Assembly: GCA_041860225.1 (NCBI GenBank)
Contig: CP151794.1
Coordinates: 1,550,001 to 1,614,000, forward strand
Length of the DNA: 64,000 bases
Origin: Magnimaribacter mokuoloeensis
GTDB lineage: Bacteria > Pseudomonadota > Gammaproteobacteria > Magnimaribacterales > Magnimaribacteraceae
Direction of reading: 5' to 3'
The position numbers and the translations under genes were made by a program. Numbering within the stretch: position 1 is the first letter of the stretch; each line of letters starts with the position of its first letter. Shown one piece after another: positions 52,903 to 61,742 of this stretch. Under the pieces are notes generated by a model. That model was not told the DNA's origin and searched no databases. It worked only from the letters and a program-made list of their open reading frames with translations.

Positions 52903-55601
52903 TATTTTTTTCTGGCGTTCTTTCTTGCCATCTTAGCTTCTGCTCTTCTCAGTCTTCTATTACCTTGACCTTGTTCTTGTGCTTTTGCTGGAGTCTTATC
53001 TGGCTGAGAGGGAGCTAAAATTGACTCAGGAGTTTCATGATCTAGAGATTGTGCCTTATTTTGCTGCGGTAAATTTAAGTCACCTGAATCTTCTAATTCA
53101 ATTTCAACTCTTGATAAAAATCTTATACCTTCAACTCTAATTTTATTGAGAAGATTTTCAAATAACTCAAATGATTCTCTTCTAAACTCTAGTTTTGGAT
53201 TTTTACTAGCGTAACTTCTTAGGCCTATTCCTTGCCTAAGAGCATCTACTTCAGCTAGATGATCTTTCCAAGCATTATCAATAATCTGTAATAGAATTTG
53301 TTTCTCAAAATCTCGCATAACAGGTCCTATTTGATTACTTTTTTGACTATAAGACTCTTTAGCTGATTCAAGAATTTTTTGTTCTATAGTTTCACGAGTT
53401 ATATTATTTTTCTCACTAATCCATTGCTTGATAGGAATTTGTAGACCAAATATGTTTGATAGGGAGCTTTCTAGAATATCTAGGTTCCACTCATGTGGCT
53501 CCAAATCGCCGAACGATACTGAATCAATTTCATCTGCAATTACGGTTTCTCTCATTGAATCAAGAAGTTCAGTAATTACATCTGCCTCTAAGATATTATT
53601 TCTTTGTGAATATATGATTTGCCTTTGTTCATTTGCCATATCATCGTACTCAAGTAGCATCTTTCTGATATCAAAGTTTCTTCCTTCTACTCTCTTTTGG
53701 GCTCTTTCAATGGCTCCACTTAGCATTCTATGTTCAATAGATTCACCATCTTCCAAACCAACTCTTTGCATAATGTTCTTGAATTGATCCGATGCAAAGA
53801 TTCTCATTAAGTTATCTTCCAGCGATATATAAAACCTTGATGAACCTGGATCACCTTGTCTTCCGGAACGACCTCTTAACTGATTATCCATTCTTCTGGA
53901 TTCGTTTCTTTCAGTGCCAATTACGTGCAGTCCTCCAGAGGTCAAAACTTCCGAATTAAGCTTTTCCCACTTTGTTCTTAATTCCTCTCTTTTTGTAGAA
54001 TCATCTTGATTTAATTTTTCGTACTCGGCTTCCCAATTACCTCCTAAAACAATATCGGTTCCTCTGCCGGCCATATTTGTGGCTATTGTTATTACGCCAG
54101 GTTTACCGGCTTGAGAAATAATCTCTGCTTCTTTTGCATGATTCTTGGCATTTAATACTTGATGCTCAATATTTTCTTTTTTAAGCATATTGGAAAGTAA
54201 TTCCGAACTCTCTAGAGAAGCTGTACCAACAAGAATTGGATTTCCTCTTTGCTTAAATTCTTTAATTTCTTCAATAACAGCTTTGTATTTCTCTGCCTGT
54301 GTGAGATAAACGAGATCATTTTTATCATCTCTTATCATGGGTTCGTTTGTAGGAACCTCAAGAACATTTAATCCATAGATTTCTGCAAACTCTTCGGCTT
54401 CAGTAGATGCAGTGCCTGTCATGCCAGACAATTTTTCATATTGTCTAAAATAATTTTGGAAAGTACATGAAGCAAGAGTTTGACTTTCCATTTGTATGGG
54501 TACATTTTCTTTCTGTTCTATTGCTTGGTGCAATCCATCTGCCAATCTCCTACCGGGCATTGCTCTTCCAGTATTTTCGTCAATGAGAACAACTTGTTTA
54601 TCTTGTACCATATAGTCCACATCTTTATTAAAAAGAAAGTGTGCTCTTAATGAAGATTGAATGTAGTGAAGAAGTCGTAAATTTCCTGATGAATATAAGC
54701 TTTGATCTTCTTCTAAAAGATTTTCATCTTTCAGCAGCTTCTCAATAAAATCATGACCTAAATCAGTGAGCTCTACCTGTTTTGATTTCTCATCTACAAT
54801 AAAGTGCCCTGTATCTTCTTTTTTATTTTCTTCTTCGGGATCTTCGTCAGGTTCAATAAATTGTTCTTTGAGTTTGGGAACGAACTTGCTAATTTTTTGA
54901 TAAATTTGTGCTGTATTCTCGGCAGGCCCTGATATGACGAGTGGTGTTCTTGCTTCATCAATTAATATGGAATCAACTTCATCAATAATGGCGAAGTAGT
55001 AGTCGTTCATCATTCTGTCATTGGTATTTACGACCATATTGTTTCTGAGGAAATCAAAACCTAGCTCATTATTGGTGGCGTATATCACATTTGCTTCATA
55101 AGCTTTTTTTCTTTCCTCTAGTTGTTGACCGGGAATAATAAATGAAACAGACATGCCTAAATTTTCATAAATCGGAGCCATCCACTCCGCATCTCTTTTT
55201 GCAAGATAGTCATTCACTGTAACTAGGACAACTTTTCTTTCTGTGAGTGAGTTCAAGTATGAGGGTAGGGTGGCAACGAGCGTTTTACCTTCACCAGTAG
55301 CCATTTCAGCAATTTGACAATTGTGTAGGGCTATTCCGCCAATTAGCTGACAGTCATAATGTCTTAACCCAAGCTGTCTTTTGCTTACTTCTCTTACAGT
55401 AGCGAATGCCTCAGGAAGAAGTCCATCAAGAGATTCACCATTTTTATGACGATTGATAAAGTCTTCTCTTTTACTTCTCAGATCTAAATCACTGAGTAAA
55501 GAATACTCCTCTTCCAATGAATTGATTGAATTCACTAGAGGTTGAATTTTTTTTAATACTTTTTGGTTTTTTGAACCAAATATTTTATCTAATAGACCCA
55601 T
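52902..55601 (-). CDS. secA: Preprotein translocase ATPase SecA
   Basis: 899-residue motor of the Sec pathway. Motifs: MATGEGKTLVATLP (Walker A, about 103-116), DEVDSILIDEARTPL, the preprotein-binding domain, NMAGRGTDIVLGGNW (NBD2) and RSGRQGDPGSSRF. The C terminus ends in a basic segment, GNRRLRRAEAKMARKNARKK, and lacks the CxCxSGxxxxxCH zinc motif that binds SecB and lipids in E. coli. The rest of the protein is complete. It lies between lpxC upstream and argJ downstream. Confidence 0.96.
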   Translation of the reverse strand: MGLLDKIFGSKNQKVLKKIQPLVNSINSLEEEYSLLSDLDLRSKREDFINRHKNGESLDGLLPEAFATVREVSKRQLGLRHYDCQLIGGIALHNCQIAEMATGEGKTLVATLPSYLNSLTERKVVLVTVNDYLAKRDAEWMAPIYENLGMSVSFIIPGQQLEERKKAYEANVIYATNNELGFDFLRNNMVVNTNDRMMNDYYFAIIDEVDSILIDEARTPLVISGPAENTAQIYQKISKFVPKLKEQFIEPDEDPEEENKKEDTGHFIVDEKSKQVELTDLGHDFIEKLLKDENLLEEDQSLYSSGNLRLLHYIQSSLRAHFLFNKDVDYMVQDKQVVLIDENTGRAMPGRRLADGLHQAIEQKENVPIQMESQTLASCTFQNYFRQYEKLSGMTGTASTEAEEFAEIYGLNVLEVPTNEPMIRDDKNDLVYLTQAEKYKAVIEEIKEFKQRGNPILVGTASLESSELLSNMLKKENIEHQVLNAKNHAKEAEIISQAGKPGVITIATNMAGRGTDIVLGGNWEAEYEKLNQDDSTKREELRTKWEKLNSEVLTSGGLHVIGTERNESRRMDNQLRGRSGRQGDPGSSRFYISLEDNLMRIFASDQFKNIMQRVGLEDGESIEHRMLSGAIERAQKRVEGRNFDIRKMLLEYDDMANEQRQIIYSQRNNILEADVITELLDSMRETVIADEIDSVSFGDLEPHEWNLDILESSLSNIFGLQIPIKQWISEKNNITRETIEQKILESAKESYSQKSNQIGPVMRDFEKQILLQIIDNAWKDHLAEVDALRQGIGLRSYASKNPKLEFRRESFELFENLLNKIRVEGIRFLSRVEIELEDSGDLNLPQQNKAQSLDHETPESILAPSQPDKTPAKAQEQGQGNRRLRRAEAKMARKNARKK

Positions 55602-55653
55602 ACAAATTTGTTAGACGCAATTCTAACAGTTGCTAACAGATATCTTATAAAAA

Positions 55654-56574
55654 TTATCCTGAACTAGGATCAATAATTGGATCTAAATAGGTGATTGGAG
55701 AGTTATTTGGATCGTCATACGTAACGACTTCCCAGGTATCAGGTCTTGCAATTAATTCTCTTAAAAGAGCATTATTCACAGTATGACCTGATTTATAACC
55801 TTCAAAAGATCCAACTAGATTATGCCCAAGAAGGTATAAATCCCCTATGGCATCTAGAATCTTATGCTTAATCATCTCATTCTCCAGTCGAAGACCATCT
55901 TCATTGAGAATATCTTCTTCGCCAATGGCTATTGCATTCTTCTCGCTACCACCCAGTGCTAAATTATTTTCCTTTAATGCTTCTAGATCGCTCATAAAAC
56001 CGAAAGTTCTGGCTCGACTAACCTCCTTAACAAAAGAGGTACTGTTAAAGTTAATAGAAGCTTTAGTACCGTGCTTTTTAAGTACCGGGTGATCCCAAAC
56101 TCCCGTAAAAGCTACTTTGAAGCCTTCAAATGGAGATACTTGAGCCCAAGCATCATTAAATGGAACCCTGACTTTCTCCTTTATCCTTATAAATTTCTTT
56201 GGTACTTCTTGTTCATGCAGTCCTGCAGACTGAATTAAAAACACAAATTGGCCTGCACTGCCATCCATGATGGGAATTTCTGCAGCATTCACTTCAACAT
56301 AAGCATTATCTATTCCTAGCCCAGCCATGGCAGATAATAAATGTTCTACGGTAGAAATTTTTACATCCTTCCATGTCAATGAAGTGGACATAGTGGTATC
56401 ACCTACATTTTCTGCCCTTGCTTTGATCTCTACAACAGGATCAAGATCAACTCTTCTAAATATTATCCCCGTATCGGGAGGAGCAGGCATAAGCTTCAGC
56501 ATGATTGGTTCTCCACTATGAAGACCAATACCAAAAGCTTTGATAGAGTTAGACAGAGTTCTTTGGGCAAGCAT
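55654..56574 (-). CDS. lpxC: UDP-3-O-acyl-N-acetylglucosamine deacetylase
   Basis: 306-residue zinc enzyme that commits to lipid A synthesis. Motifs: VEHLLSAMAGLGIDN (first zinc histidine, about 77-91), PIMDGSAGQFV, and HKILDAIGDLYLLGH (about 235-249) with the second histidine and the zinc aspartate, then GHTVNNALLREL. Length matches the family (about 305). The presence of lpxC shows an outer membrane with lipid A. It is followed after 52 bases by secA; the order lpxC-secA is standard. Confidence 0.96.
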   Translation of the reverse strand: MLAQRTLSNSIKAFGIGLHSGEPIMLKLMPAPPDTGIIFRRVDLDPVVEIKARAENVGDTTMSTSLTWKDVKISTVEHLLSAMAGLGIDNAYVEVNAAEIPIMDGSAGQFVFLIQSAGLHEQEVPKKFIRIKEKVRVPFNDAWAQVSPFEGFKVAFTGVWDHPVLKKHGTKASINFNSTSFVKEVSRARTFGFMSDLEALKENNLALGGSEKNAIAIGEEDILNEDGLRLENEMIKHKILDAIGDLYLLGHNLVGSFEGYKSGHTVNNALLRELIARPDTWEVVTYDDPNNSPITYLDPIIDPSSG

Positions 56575-56591
56575 CTTTGTATTTTACTATA

Positions 56592-57344
56592 TTAATTTGA
56601 CTTAATTTTATTTTGTCTGCTTATCTCAAATAGTAAAATACCGGTGCTTACAGATGCATTAAGACTGTCCATATTATCTGACATATCAATCTTGATAAGC
56701 TCATCACAATTTTCTCTGGTTAACCTTCTAATTCCCTTATCTTCTGAACCAACTATTATTGCATTCCTCTTGCTGTAAACCACCTCATCATAGAATTTTG
56801 TAGCTTGTAGATCACTTCCATAAACCAACACTCCTTTCTCTTTAATTAGCGAGATAGTCCTTACTAAGTTTGTGACAATAATGAATGGAATAAGTTCAGA
56901 AGCACCACATGATATTTTTCTAACTGTGGAAGTAAGATGACAAGCACGATTTTTAGGAACTATTACAGCATCTACCTTTGCAGCTGCAGCACTTCTGAGA
57001 CAGGCCCCAACATTATGTGGGTCTGTTAGACCATCTAATATAAGAAGTTTAACTTCCTCTTTGTCCAGAATAAGCTCAAGATAATCTTCTGTTTCTTCTG
57101 ACCTTTTGTTGCATCTTAGAGCAACATTTTGGTGATTGATTCCCTCAAAATTTTTATCAAAAAAAGAGGCATCATGTTTTTCTACCTTTATGTTTTGATC
57201 TTCGGTTGATTGAATTAATTCTTTGAGTCTCTCGTTAGGGGAATTAATGACAAAAAGAGCTTTTACCGATTTAGGTCTAGTTTTTATAATTTGTGATATG
57301 GCATTTAAGCCACAAATCATTTCTTCATTTGAATCAGTTTTCAT
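56592..57344 (-). CDS. rlmB: 23S rRNA (guanosine2251-2'-O)-methyltransferase
   Basis: 250-residue SPOUT methyltransferase with an N-terminal substrate domain (MICGLNAISQIIKTRP) and the knotted domain with LLILDGLTDPHNVGACLRSAAA, AIIVGSEDKGIRRLTRENCD and SLNASVSTGILLFEI, the three SPOUT motifs of TrmH/RlmB. The overlap with the rnr stop (ATGA, 4 bases) and the rnr-rlmB order reproduce E. coli. Confidence 0.93.
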   Translation of the reverse strand: MKTDSNEEMICGLNAISQIIKTRPKSVKALFVINSPNERLKELIQSTEDQNIKVEKHDASFFDKNFEGINHQNVALRCNKRSEETEDYLELILDKEEVKLLILDGLTDPHNVGACLRSAAAAKVDAVIVPKNRACHLTSTVRKISCGASELIPFIIVTNLVRTISLIKEKGVLVYGSDLQATKFYDEVVYSKRNAIIVGSEDKGIRRLTRENCDELIKIDMSDNMDSLNASVSTGILLFEISRQNKIKSN

Positions 57345-59278
57345 TTCAAAAGCCTAAGATCTATTTTTTGAGAAAATACCTCAACTTTTTCTATTACAGC
57401 TTCTACTTCATCTCCCAAGGAGTAAGAATGTCTGGAGCTATTACTTTGAAGCATTTTACTGTCTTCATCGAAAACATAATACTCATTACGGGGAAGATAT
57501 TTAATGTGGCAAAGGCCTTCAATATTTATTTCTTTTAAATGGATAAACAAACCAAAATTAGTTACTCCAATGATTTGTCCTTTGTAGGTATTGCCAATGT
57601 TTTCTGCAGCAAACGCACATTTAAGGTGATTCAATGCTTCTCTTTCAGCCTTCTCAGCTATTCTTTCCTTTGTTGAGCAATCTTTAGAGGCCTCAGCCAA
57701 CTCATCGAAGTTATAAATCAATTTTTTTTGAATAGGCTTGGCCGATACTTTTATCCTACCTCCATTTTCTTTTATCAAAGCCTTAATCACTCTATGCACA
57801 AGCAAGTCAGGATATCTTCTGATAGGAGATGTGAAATGCGAATAGGAGGGATAATTAAGAGCAAAATGCATAGAAACATCGGCTTCGTAAGTCGCTAAAC
57901 TCATCGAGTATAGGATCTGTGAATGAATGATATTTTTATCTTTTCTGTCTTTGGCTAATTCCACTAGCGCAGTCAAACGTTTGATATCGCTACCATCGTC
58001 CAAAACTGCATTTATTTTTCTGCTTCTTAAAAATTTTTCTAATACTTTTATTTTTAAGATATCTGGTTTTGGATGGACTCTGTACACCGAGGGAATTTTT
58101 TGATTTAAGCATAATTGAGCTGCAGAAATATTTGCTGCAAGCATAAACTCTTCAATCATCATATGGGAAATCTCTCTTGGAGAATCTTCAAATTTTAAAA
58201 TCTTTTGATTGCTGACTTTAGGTATATAAGTTGGAACTGCCAATTCTAAAGAACCTCTAGCTACCCTGTTTCTTTTTAATCTCCTGTAAATCTCTAGTAG
58301 TACTTTAAGCGAGTTGGCATAAGGTCTCTTAAATTGTTGCCTTTCAATTTCTCTTGTAACAGTTGAATAAGTAAGTCTAAATTTAGAGTTAATTAATGCC
58401 TCAAAGAAAGATGTATCAGACAGATTGCCTTCAGCATCTATTTTTGTTCTGCATACTAGACAAAATCTATCCTCATTCGGTTTTAATGAGCAAAGATCAT
58501 TGCTAAGTTCTTCAGGTAACATGGGAATAACCTTTTGAGAAAAATATACTGATGTGCCTCTTTCATAGGCTTCTTGGTCTAGATTACTCCCTATATCTAT
58601 GTAACGGCCAACATCAGCTATTGCTACATAAAGTATTAAATTTCCTTCTTCATCTTTTTCGCCTAATACAGCATCGTCAAAGTCTTTAGCATTTTTTCCA
58701 TCAATTGTTACAAAGACTTTATCTCTTAGGTCCTCAACTTTATCTATGTCAAAATTCTTATGTTTAAGCTTCCTAGATTCATTAATAACAGTTTTAGGCC
58801 ATTCTCTTTTTAAGTTGTGGTTAGTGACTGCCATTTCGTAAGCCAAGCCAAATTCATTCTCTAGATCAAAAACGAATAATAGCTTGGCTTCTGGAAGAGA
58901 ATTTTCTTTGGGCTGCCTATGCATGACGAATTTTCCAATTCCTCCTTCCTTTAGATCTCTAGGATAAGGTTCGTTGATCAAAACTCTAAGTTCATTTTCG
59001 TATCCTAGAGGACTGGTATAGAGTTTTTTACTCCTCTTGAAGATCTTGCCAACAAACTCAGTTGTATTTTCTTCAATTACCCTTTGAATTTTTGCCCATC
59101 CTCTTTGGGTGAGAGAAAATTGAACCAGGTCTCCGGGCATAGCTTTATACAGTTCCTTCCTGCCAAGTTTAAACTGAGCATCATATTTCAGGTCATCAAC
59201 ATAGAATCCTCTGGATTTATTAGATTTTCTAACAATACCTCTTAAGGTTCTGGATGTTTGTTTTGATGATTTTTTCAA
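57341..59278 (-). CDS. rnr: Ribonuclease R (RNB-family exoribonuclease), short form
   Basis: 645-residue 3'-5' exoribonuclease. An N-terminal cold-shock domain (RTLRGIVRKSNKSRGFYV) precedes the RNB domain with VTIDGKNAKDFDDAVLGEKD (catalytic aspartates near 190-200) and YSHFTSPIRRYPDLLVHRVI, then the S1 domain GQIIGVTNFGLFIHL. The helix-turn-helix head and lysine-rich tail of E. coli RNase R (813 aa) are absent, so length is like RNase II. Synteny with rlmB favours RNase R. The start is a TTG at 59278 with no clear ribosome site; no ATG is available upstream before a stop. Confidence 0.88.
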   Translation of the reverse strand: MKKSSKQTSRTLRGIVRKSNKSRGFYVDDLKYDAQFKLGRKELYKAMPGDLVQFSLTQRGWAKIQRVIEENTTEFVGKIFKRSKKLYTSPLGYENELRVLINEPYPRDLKEGGIGKFVMHRQPKENSLPEAKLLFVFDLENEFGLAYEMAVTNHNLKREWPKTVINESRKLKHKNFDIDKVEDLRDKVFVTIDGKNAKDFDDAVLGEKDEEGNLILYVAIADVGRYIDIGSNLDQEAYERGTSVYFSQKVIPMLPEELSNDLCSLKPNEDRFCLVCRTKIDAEGNLSDTSFFEALINSKFRLTYSTVTREIERQQFKRPYANSLKVLLEIYRRLKRNRVARGSLELAVPTYIPKVSNQKILKFEDSPREISHMMIEEFMLAANISAAQLCLNQKIPSVYRVHPKPDILKIKVLEKFLRSRKINAVLDDGSDIKRLTALVELAKDRKDKNIIHSQILYSMSLATYEADVSMHFALNYPSYSHFTSPIRRYPDLLVHRVIKALIKENGGRIKVSAKPIQKKLIYNFDELAEASKDCSTKERIAEKAEREALNHLKCAFAAENIGNTYKGQIIGVTNFGLFIHLKEINIEGLCHIKYLPRNEYYVFDEDSKMLQSNSSRHSYSLGDEVEAVIEKVEVFSQKIDLRLLK

Positions 59279-59404
59279 AAGATACTTTTTTATGAATTTT
59301 AGAGTTGAGCTCTCATCTCATTTTAAATCATTAACCTGATTTAAAGTTAATTTTGTCTTGAGGAAGTGTTGCTTGCTTTTTAGTTAACTATTACAGTTGT
59401 TGGC

Positions 59405-59563
59405 ATGCATATTGGAATTATTATCTCCCTTATTTTCATAAGCTTATTGTTCTTTCTTTGGCAGTACTCCAAAGGAGAGCAAGTAGGAAGAAGAATTGGA
59501 TTTTTGTTGAATATATGGGGTGCAGTAATAGTTTTTTATTTATTCATGATCGTTTTCTTTTAA
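59405..59563 (+). CDS. Small two-helix membrane protein, 52 aa
   Basis: ATG at 59405 to TAA at 59561-59563. The product has a hydrophobic helix MHIGIIISLIFISLLFFLW, a short polar stretch KGEQVGRR, and a second helix WGAVIVFYLFMIVFF at the end. It sits in the gap between the divergent rnr and the acyl-CoA synthetase gene, 12 bases before the latter. No family recognised; real status rests on frame length in an AT-rich gap and on its membrane-protein composition. Confidence 0.5.
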   Translation: MHIGIIISLIFISLLFFLWQYSKGEQVGRRIGFLLNIWGAVIVFYLFMIVFF

Positions 59564-59575
59564 AAGGGGTGTCCT

Positions 59576-61120
59576 ATGACAGTTAAACATTACGATTGGT
59601 CTGCTTATCATTCCTATGTGAGGCCCAACAAGATTGCAATTAGAGATTTAAGCGCTAATCAATCTTTAACATATAAAGAGCTTGATGATAGGGCGTGTCT
59701 GCTTGCTAACTGGTTACAAAAAGTTGGTGTTGAGAAGGGCGATCGGGTAGCAATATTATCCCAAAATTGTGCAGAGTTCTTCGAACTTGAGTTTGCTTGT
59801 GCAAAGATCGGGGCAATAGAACTCCCTCTAAATTGGCGACTGACCAAGCCTGAGCTTGAATATATTCTCAATGACAGTACTCCAAAGGTAATAATTTATG
59901 ACCAATCATTTTCTGAAATATCACATGACTTAATCAAGGATTGTAATGTTTTTGATTCTTTAGAAATCGATAAAGGCGATCCTGCTAGTCAATACGAAGC
60001 TACGCTAAAAGAAAGTAGTTCAGATTTTGTTAAACCGGATATAAATCAAGATGATCTAATTATGATTATGTATACCTCCGGAACAACTGGTCATCCAAAG
60101 GGTGCAATGATCAATCATCAGATGCAGCTCTATAATGTCATTAATCTTGCCTCTCCAGCATTTGTTGCTACTGATACCGTTCAGTTAGTCGTGCTTCCTC
60201 TTTTTCATACTGGAGGCATGAATTGTTATGCTAATCCTGTTTTGCATGCTGGAGGTGAATTGATTTTAATCAGAGAATTTGATCCTGGTTTGGCTTTATC
60301 GATTTTGGGAGATTCCCAATATAAAGTTTCTCATTTCTTTGCAGTTCCTGCTCCTTATCAATTTATGATGAATCACCCTGATTTCGATAAAACTGATTTA
60401 TCAAATCTAAGAATAGCAGGCATTGGAGGAGCCCCTTGTGCAGAAGCCATTCTTAAGACTTGGTCTGACAGAGGAGTTGCAATGATTCAGGGTTGGGGTA
60501 TGACAGAGACCAGTCCGGGAGGTATAGGACTTCCTGCAGAAGACGCAGAACGTAAATTAGGATCAGCTGGCAAACCTCTTCTGCATACAGAAGTTAAAGT
60601 GGTGGATGACGATGGTAAGGAGCTACCTTGGGGAGAAGTAGGAGAGTTATATATTAAAGGCCCTAACATCACACCTGGTTACTGGAATGACCCTGAAGCT
60701 ACTACAAATTCTTTTGATGATGGTTGGCTTAAAACTGGGGATGCTGCCAGATTTGATGAAGAAGGTTTTGTGTATATAGTCGACCGCTGGAAAGATATGT
60801 ACATATCGGGCGGAGAGAATGTATATCCCGCCGAAGTAGAAAATGTTCTCTATCAGCTACCTCAAATCGCCGAAGCTGCAATTCTTGGTGTTCCTGATGA
60901 GAGATGGGGAGAAACTGGAGTGGCCTTTATTAGTCTAAAGGCCGATGAGAAGCTTGAAGAAAAAGACATCATTCAACACTGCATAAACAACTTGGCTAAA
61001 TTTAAGGTACCTAGTTCCGTTAAATTTATAGATGCTTTACCTCGTAATGCTACCGGTAAAGTCCTGAAAAGAAATTTAAGAGAAGATTTATTAGGTTCAG
61101 ATGCCCCGGCTATCTCATGA
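59576..61120 (+). CDS. Acyl-CoA synthetase (AMP-binding, long/medium-chain type)
   Basis: 514-residue adenylate-forming ligase: MIMYTSGTTGHPKGAMIN (A3) at about 163-180, QGWGMTETSPGG (A5), WLKTGDAARFDEEGFVYIVDRWKD (A7-A8), and PRNATGKVLKRNLRE with the C-terminal lysine. AAAAGGGG precedes the ATG. It is coupled to the downstream glutathione transferase by an ATGA overlap. The specific acid is unknown; the neighbouring terpene-type enzyme suggests a branched or terpenoid acid, but this is inference. Confidence 0.9.
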   Translation: MTVKHYDWSAYHSYVRPNKIAIRDLSANQSLTYKELDDRACLLANWLQKVGVEKGDRVAILSQNCAEFFELEFACAKIGAIELPLNWRLTKPELEYILNDSTPKVIIYDQSFSEISHDLIKDCNVFDSLEIDKGDPASQYEATLKESSSDFVKPDINQDDLIMIMYTSGTTGHPKGAMINHQMQLYNVINLASPAFVATDTVQLVVLPLFHTGGMNCYANPVLHAGGELILIREFDPGLALSILGDSQYKVSHFFAVPAPYQFMMNHPDFDKTDLSNLRIAGIGGAPCAEAILKTWSDRGVAMIQGWGMTETSPGGIGLPAEDAERKLGSAGKPLLHTEVKVVDDDGKELPWGEVGELYIKGPNITPGYWNDPEATTNSFDDGWLKTGDAARFDEEGFVYIVDRWKDMYISGGENVYPAEVENVLYQLPQIAEAAILGVPDERWGETGVAFISLKADEKLEEKDIIQHCINNLAKFKVPSSVKFIDALPRNATGKVLKRNLREDLLGSDAPAIS

Positions 61121-61734
61121 TGAAACTTTACGACTTTCCTGGTGCTCCTAATCCTAGAAGAGTAAAGATTTTTGCAGAAGAAAAGAATATCACTTTAGAG
61201 TTAATTAACTGTGATATGACAAAGAGAGAGCACAAATCTCCAGAGTTCTTGAAAAAAAATCCAAGCGGCAAAATTCCTGTCTTAGAGTTAGATGACGGAA
61301 GATGTATTTCTGAGTCAATACCTATTTGCAGATACTTGGAGAGTTTAGTGCCTGATCCAAACTTATTTGGTGAGGATGCTTTTGAGATATCTTTTATAGA
61401 GAGCAGAAATAGACACATAGAGTTGGAGCTATGGACACAAATTGGAACTTCCTGGGTGAATGGTCCAATTGTTGGTTCAATGGGTTTATTTAAACAAATT
61501 CCAGATGCTAAGAAAGCGAGTGATAAGAATGTTGTAGACTACTATGAAAGATTGGATTTAGAATTTTCTAACTCTGAATACGTAGCTGGAGATAAGTTCA
61601 CCGTTGCCGACATCACCCTTTTGTCTGCAATAGATTTTGCTTCTAGCATGGTTGATCTAAAACCAGATGACGGGTTAGAAAATCTATCCAGATGGCATAA
61701 ACAAATTCTGTCTAGACCAAGCTCTAAAGTTTAA
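61117..61734 (+). CDS. Glutathione S-transferase
   Basis: 205 residues with the thioredoxin-like N-terminal domain MMKLYDFPGAPNPRRVKIFA, then NPSGKIPVLELDDG and SESIPICRYLE, which contact glutathione, and a helical C-terminal domain with FTVADITLLSAID. The start overlaps the acyl-CoA synthetase stop as ATGA; a second ATG is adjacent. The reaction partner is unknown. It is 8 bases before the terpene-type enzyme gene. Confidence 0.9.
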   Translation: MMKLYDFPGAPNPRRVKIFAEEKNITLELINCDMTKREHKSPEFLKKNPSGKIPVLELDDGRCISESIPICRYLESLVPDPNLFGEDAFEISFIESRNRHIELELWTQIGTSWVNGPIVGSMGLFKQIPDAKKASDKNVVDYYERLDLEFSNSEYVAGDKFTVADITLLSAIDFASSMVDLKPDDGLENLSRWHKQILSRPSSKV

Positions 61735-61742
61735 TTATCGAT

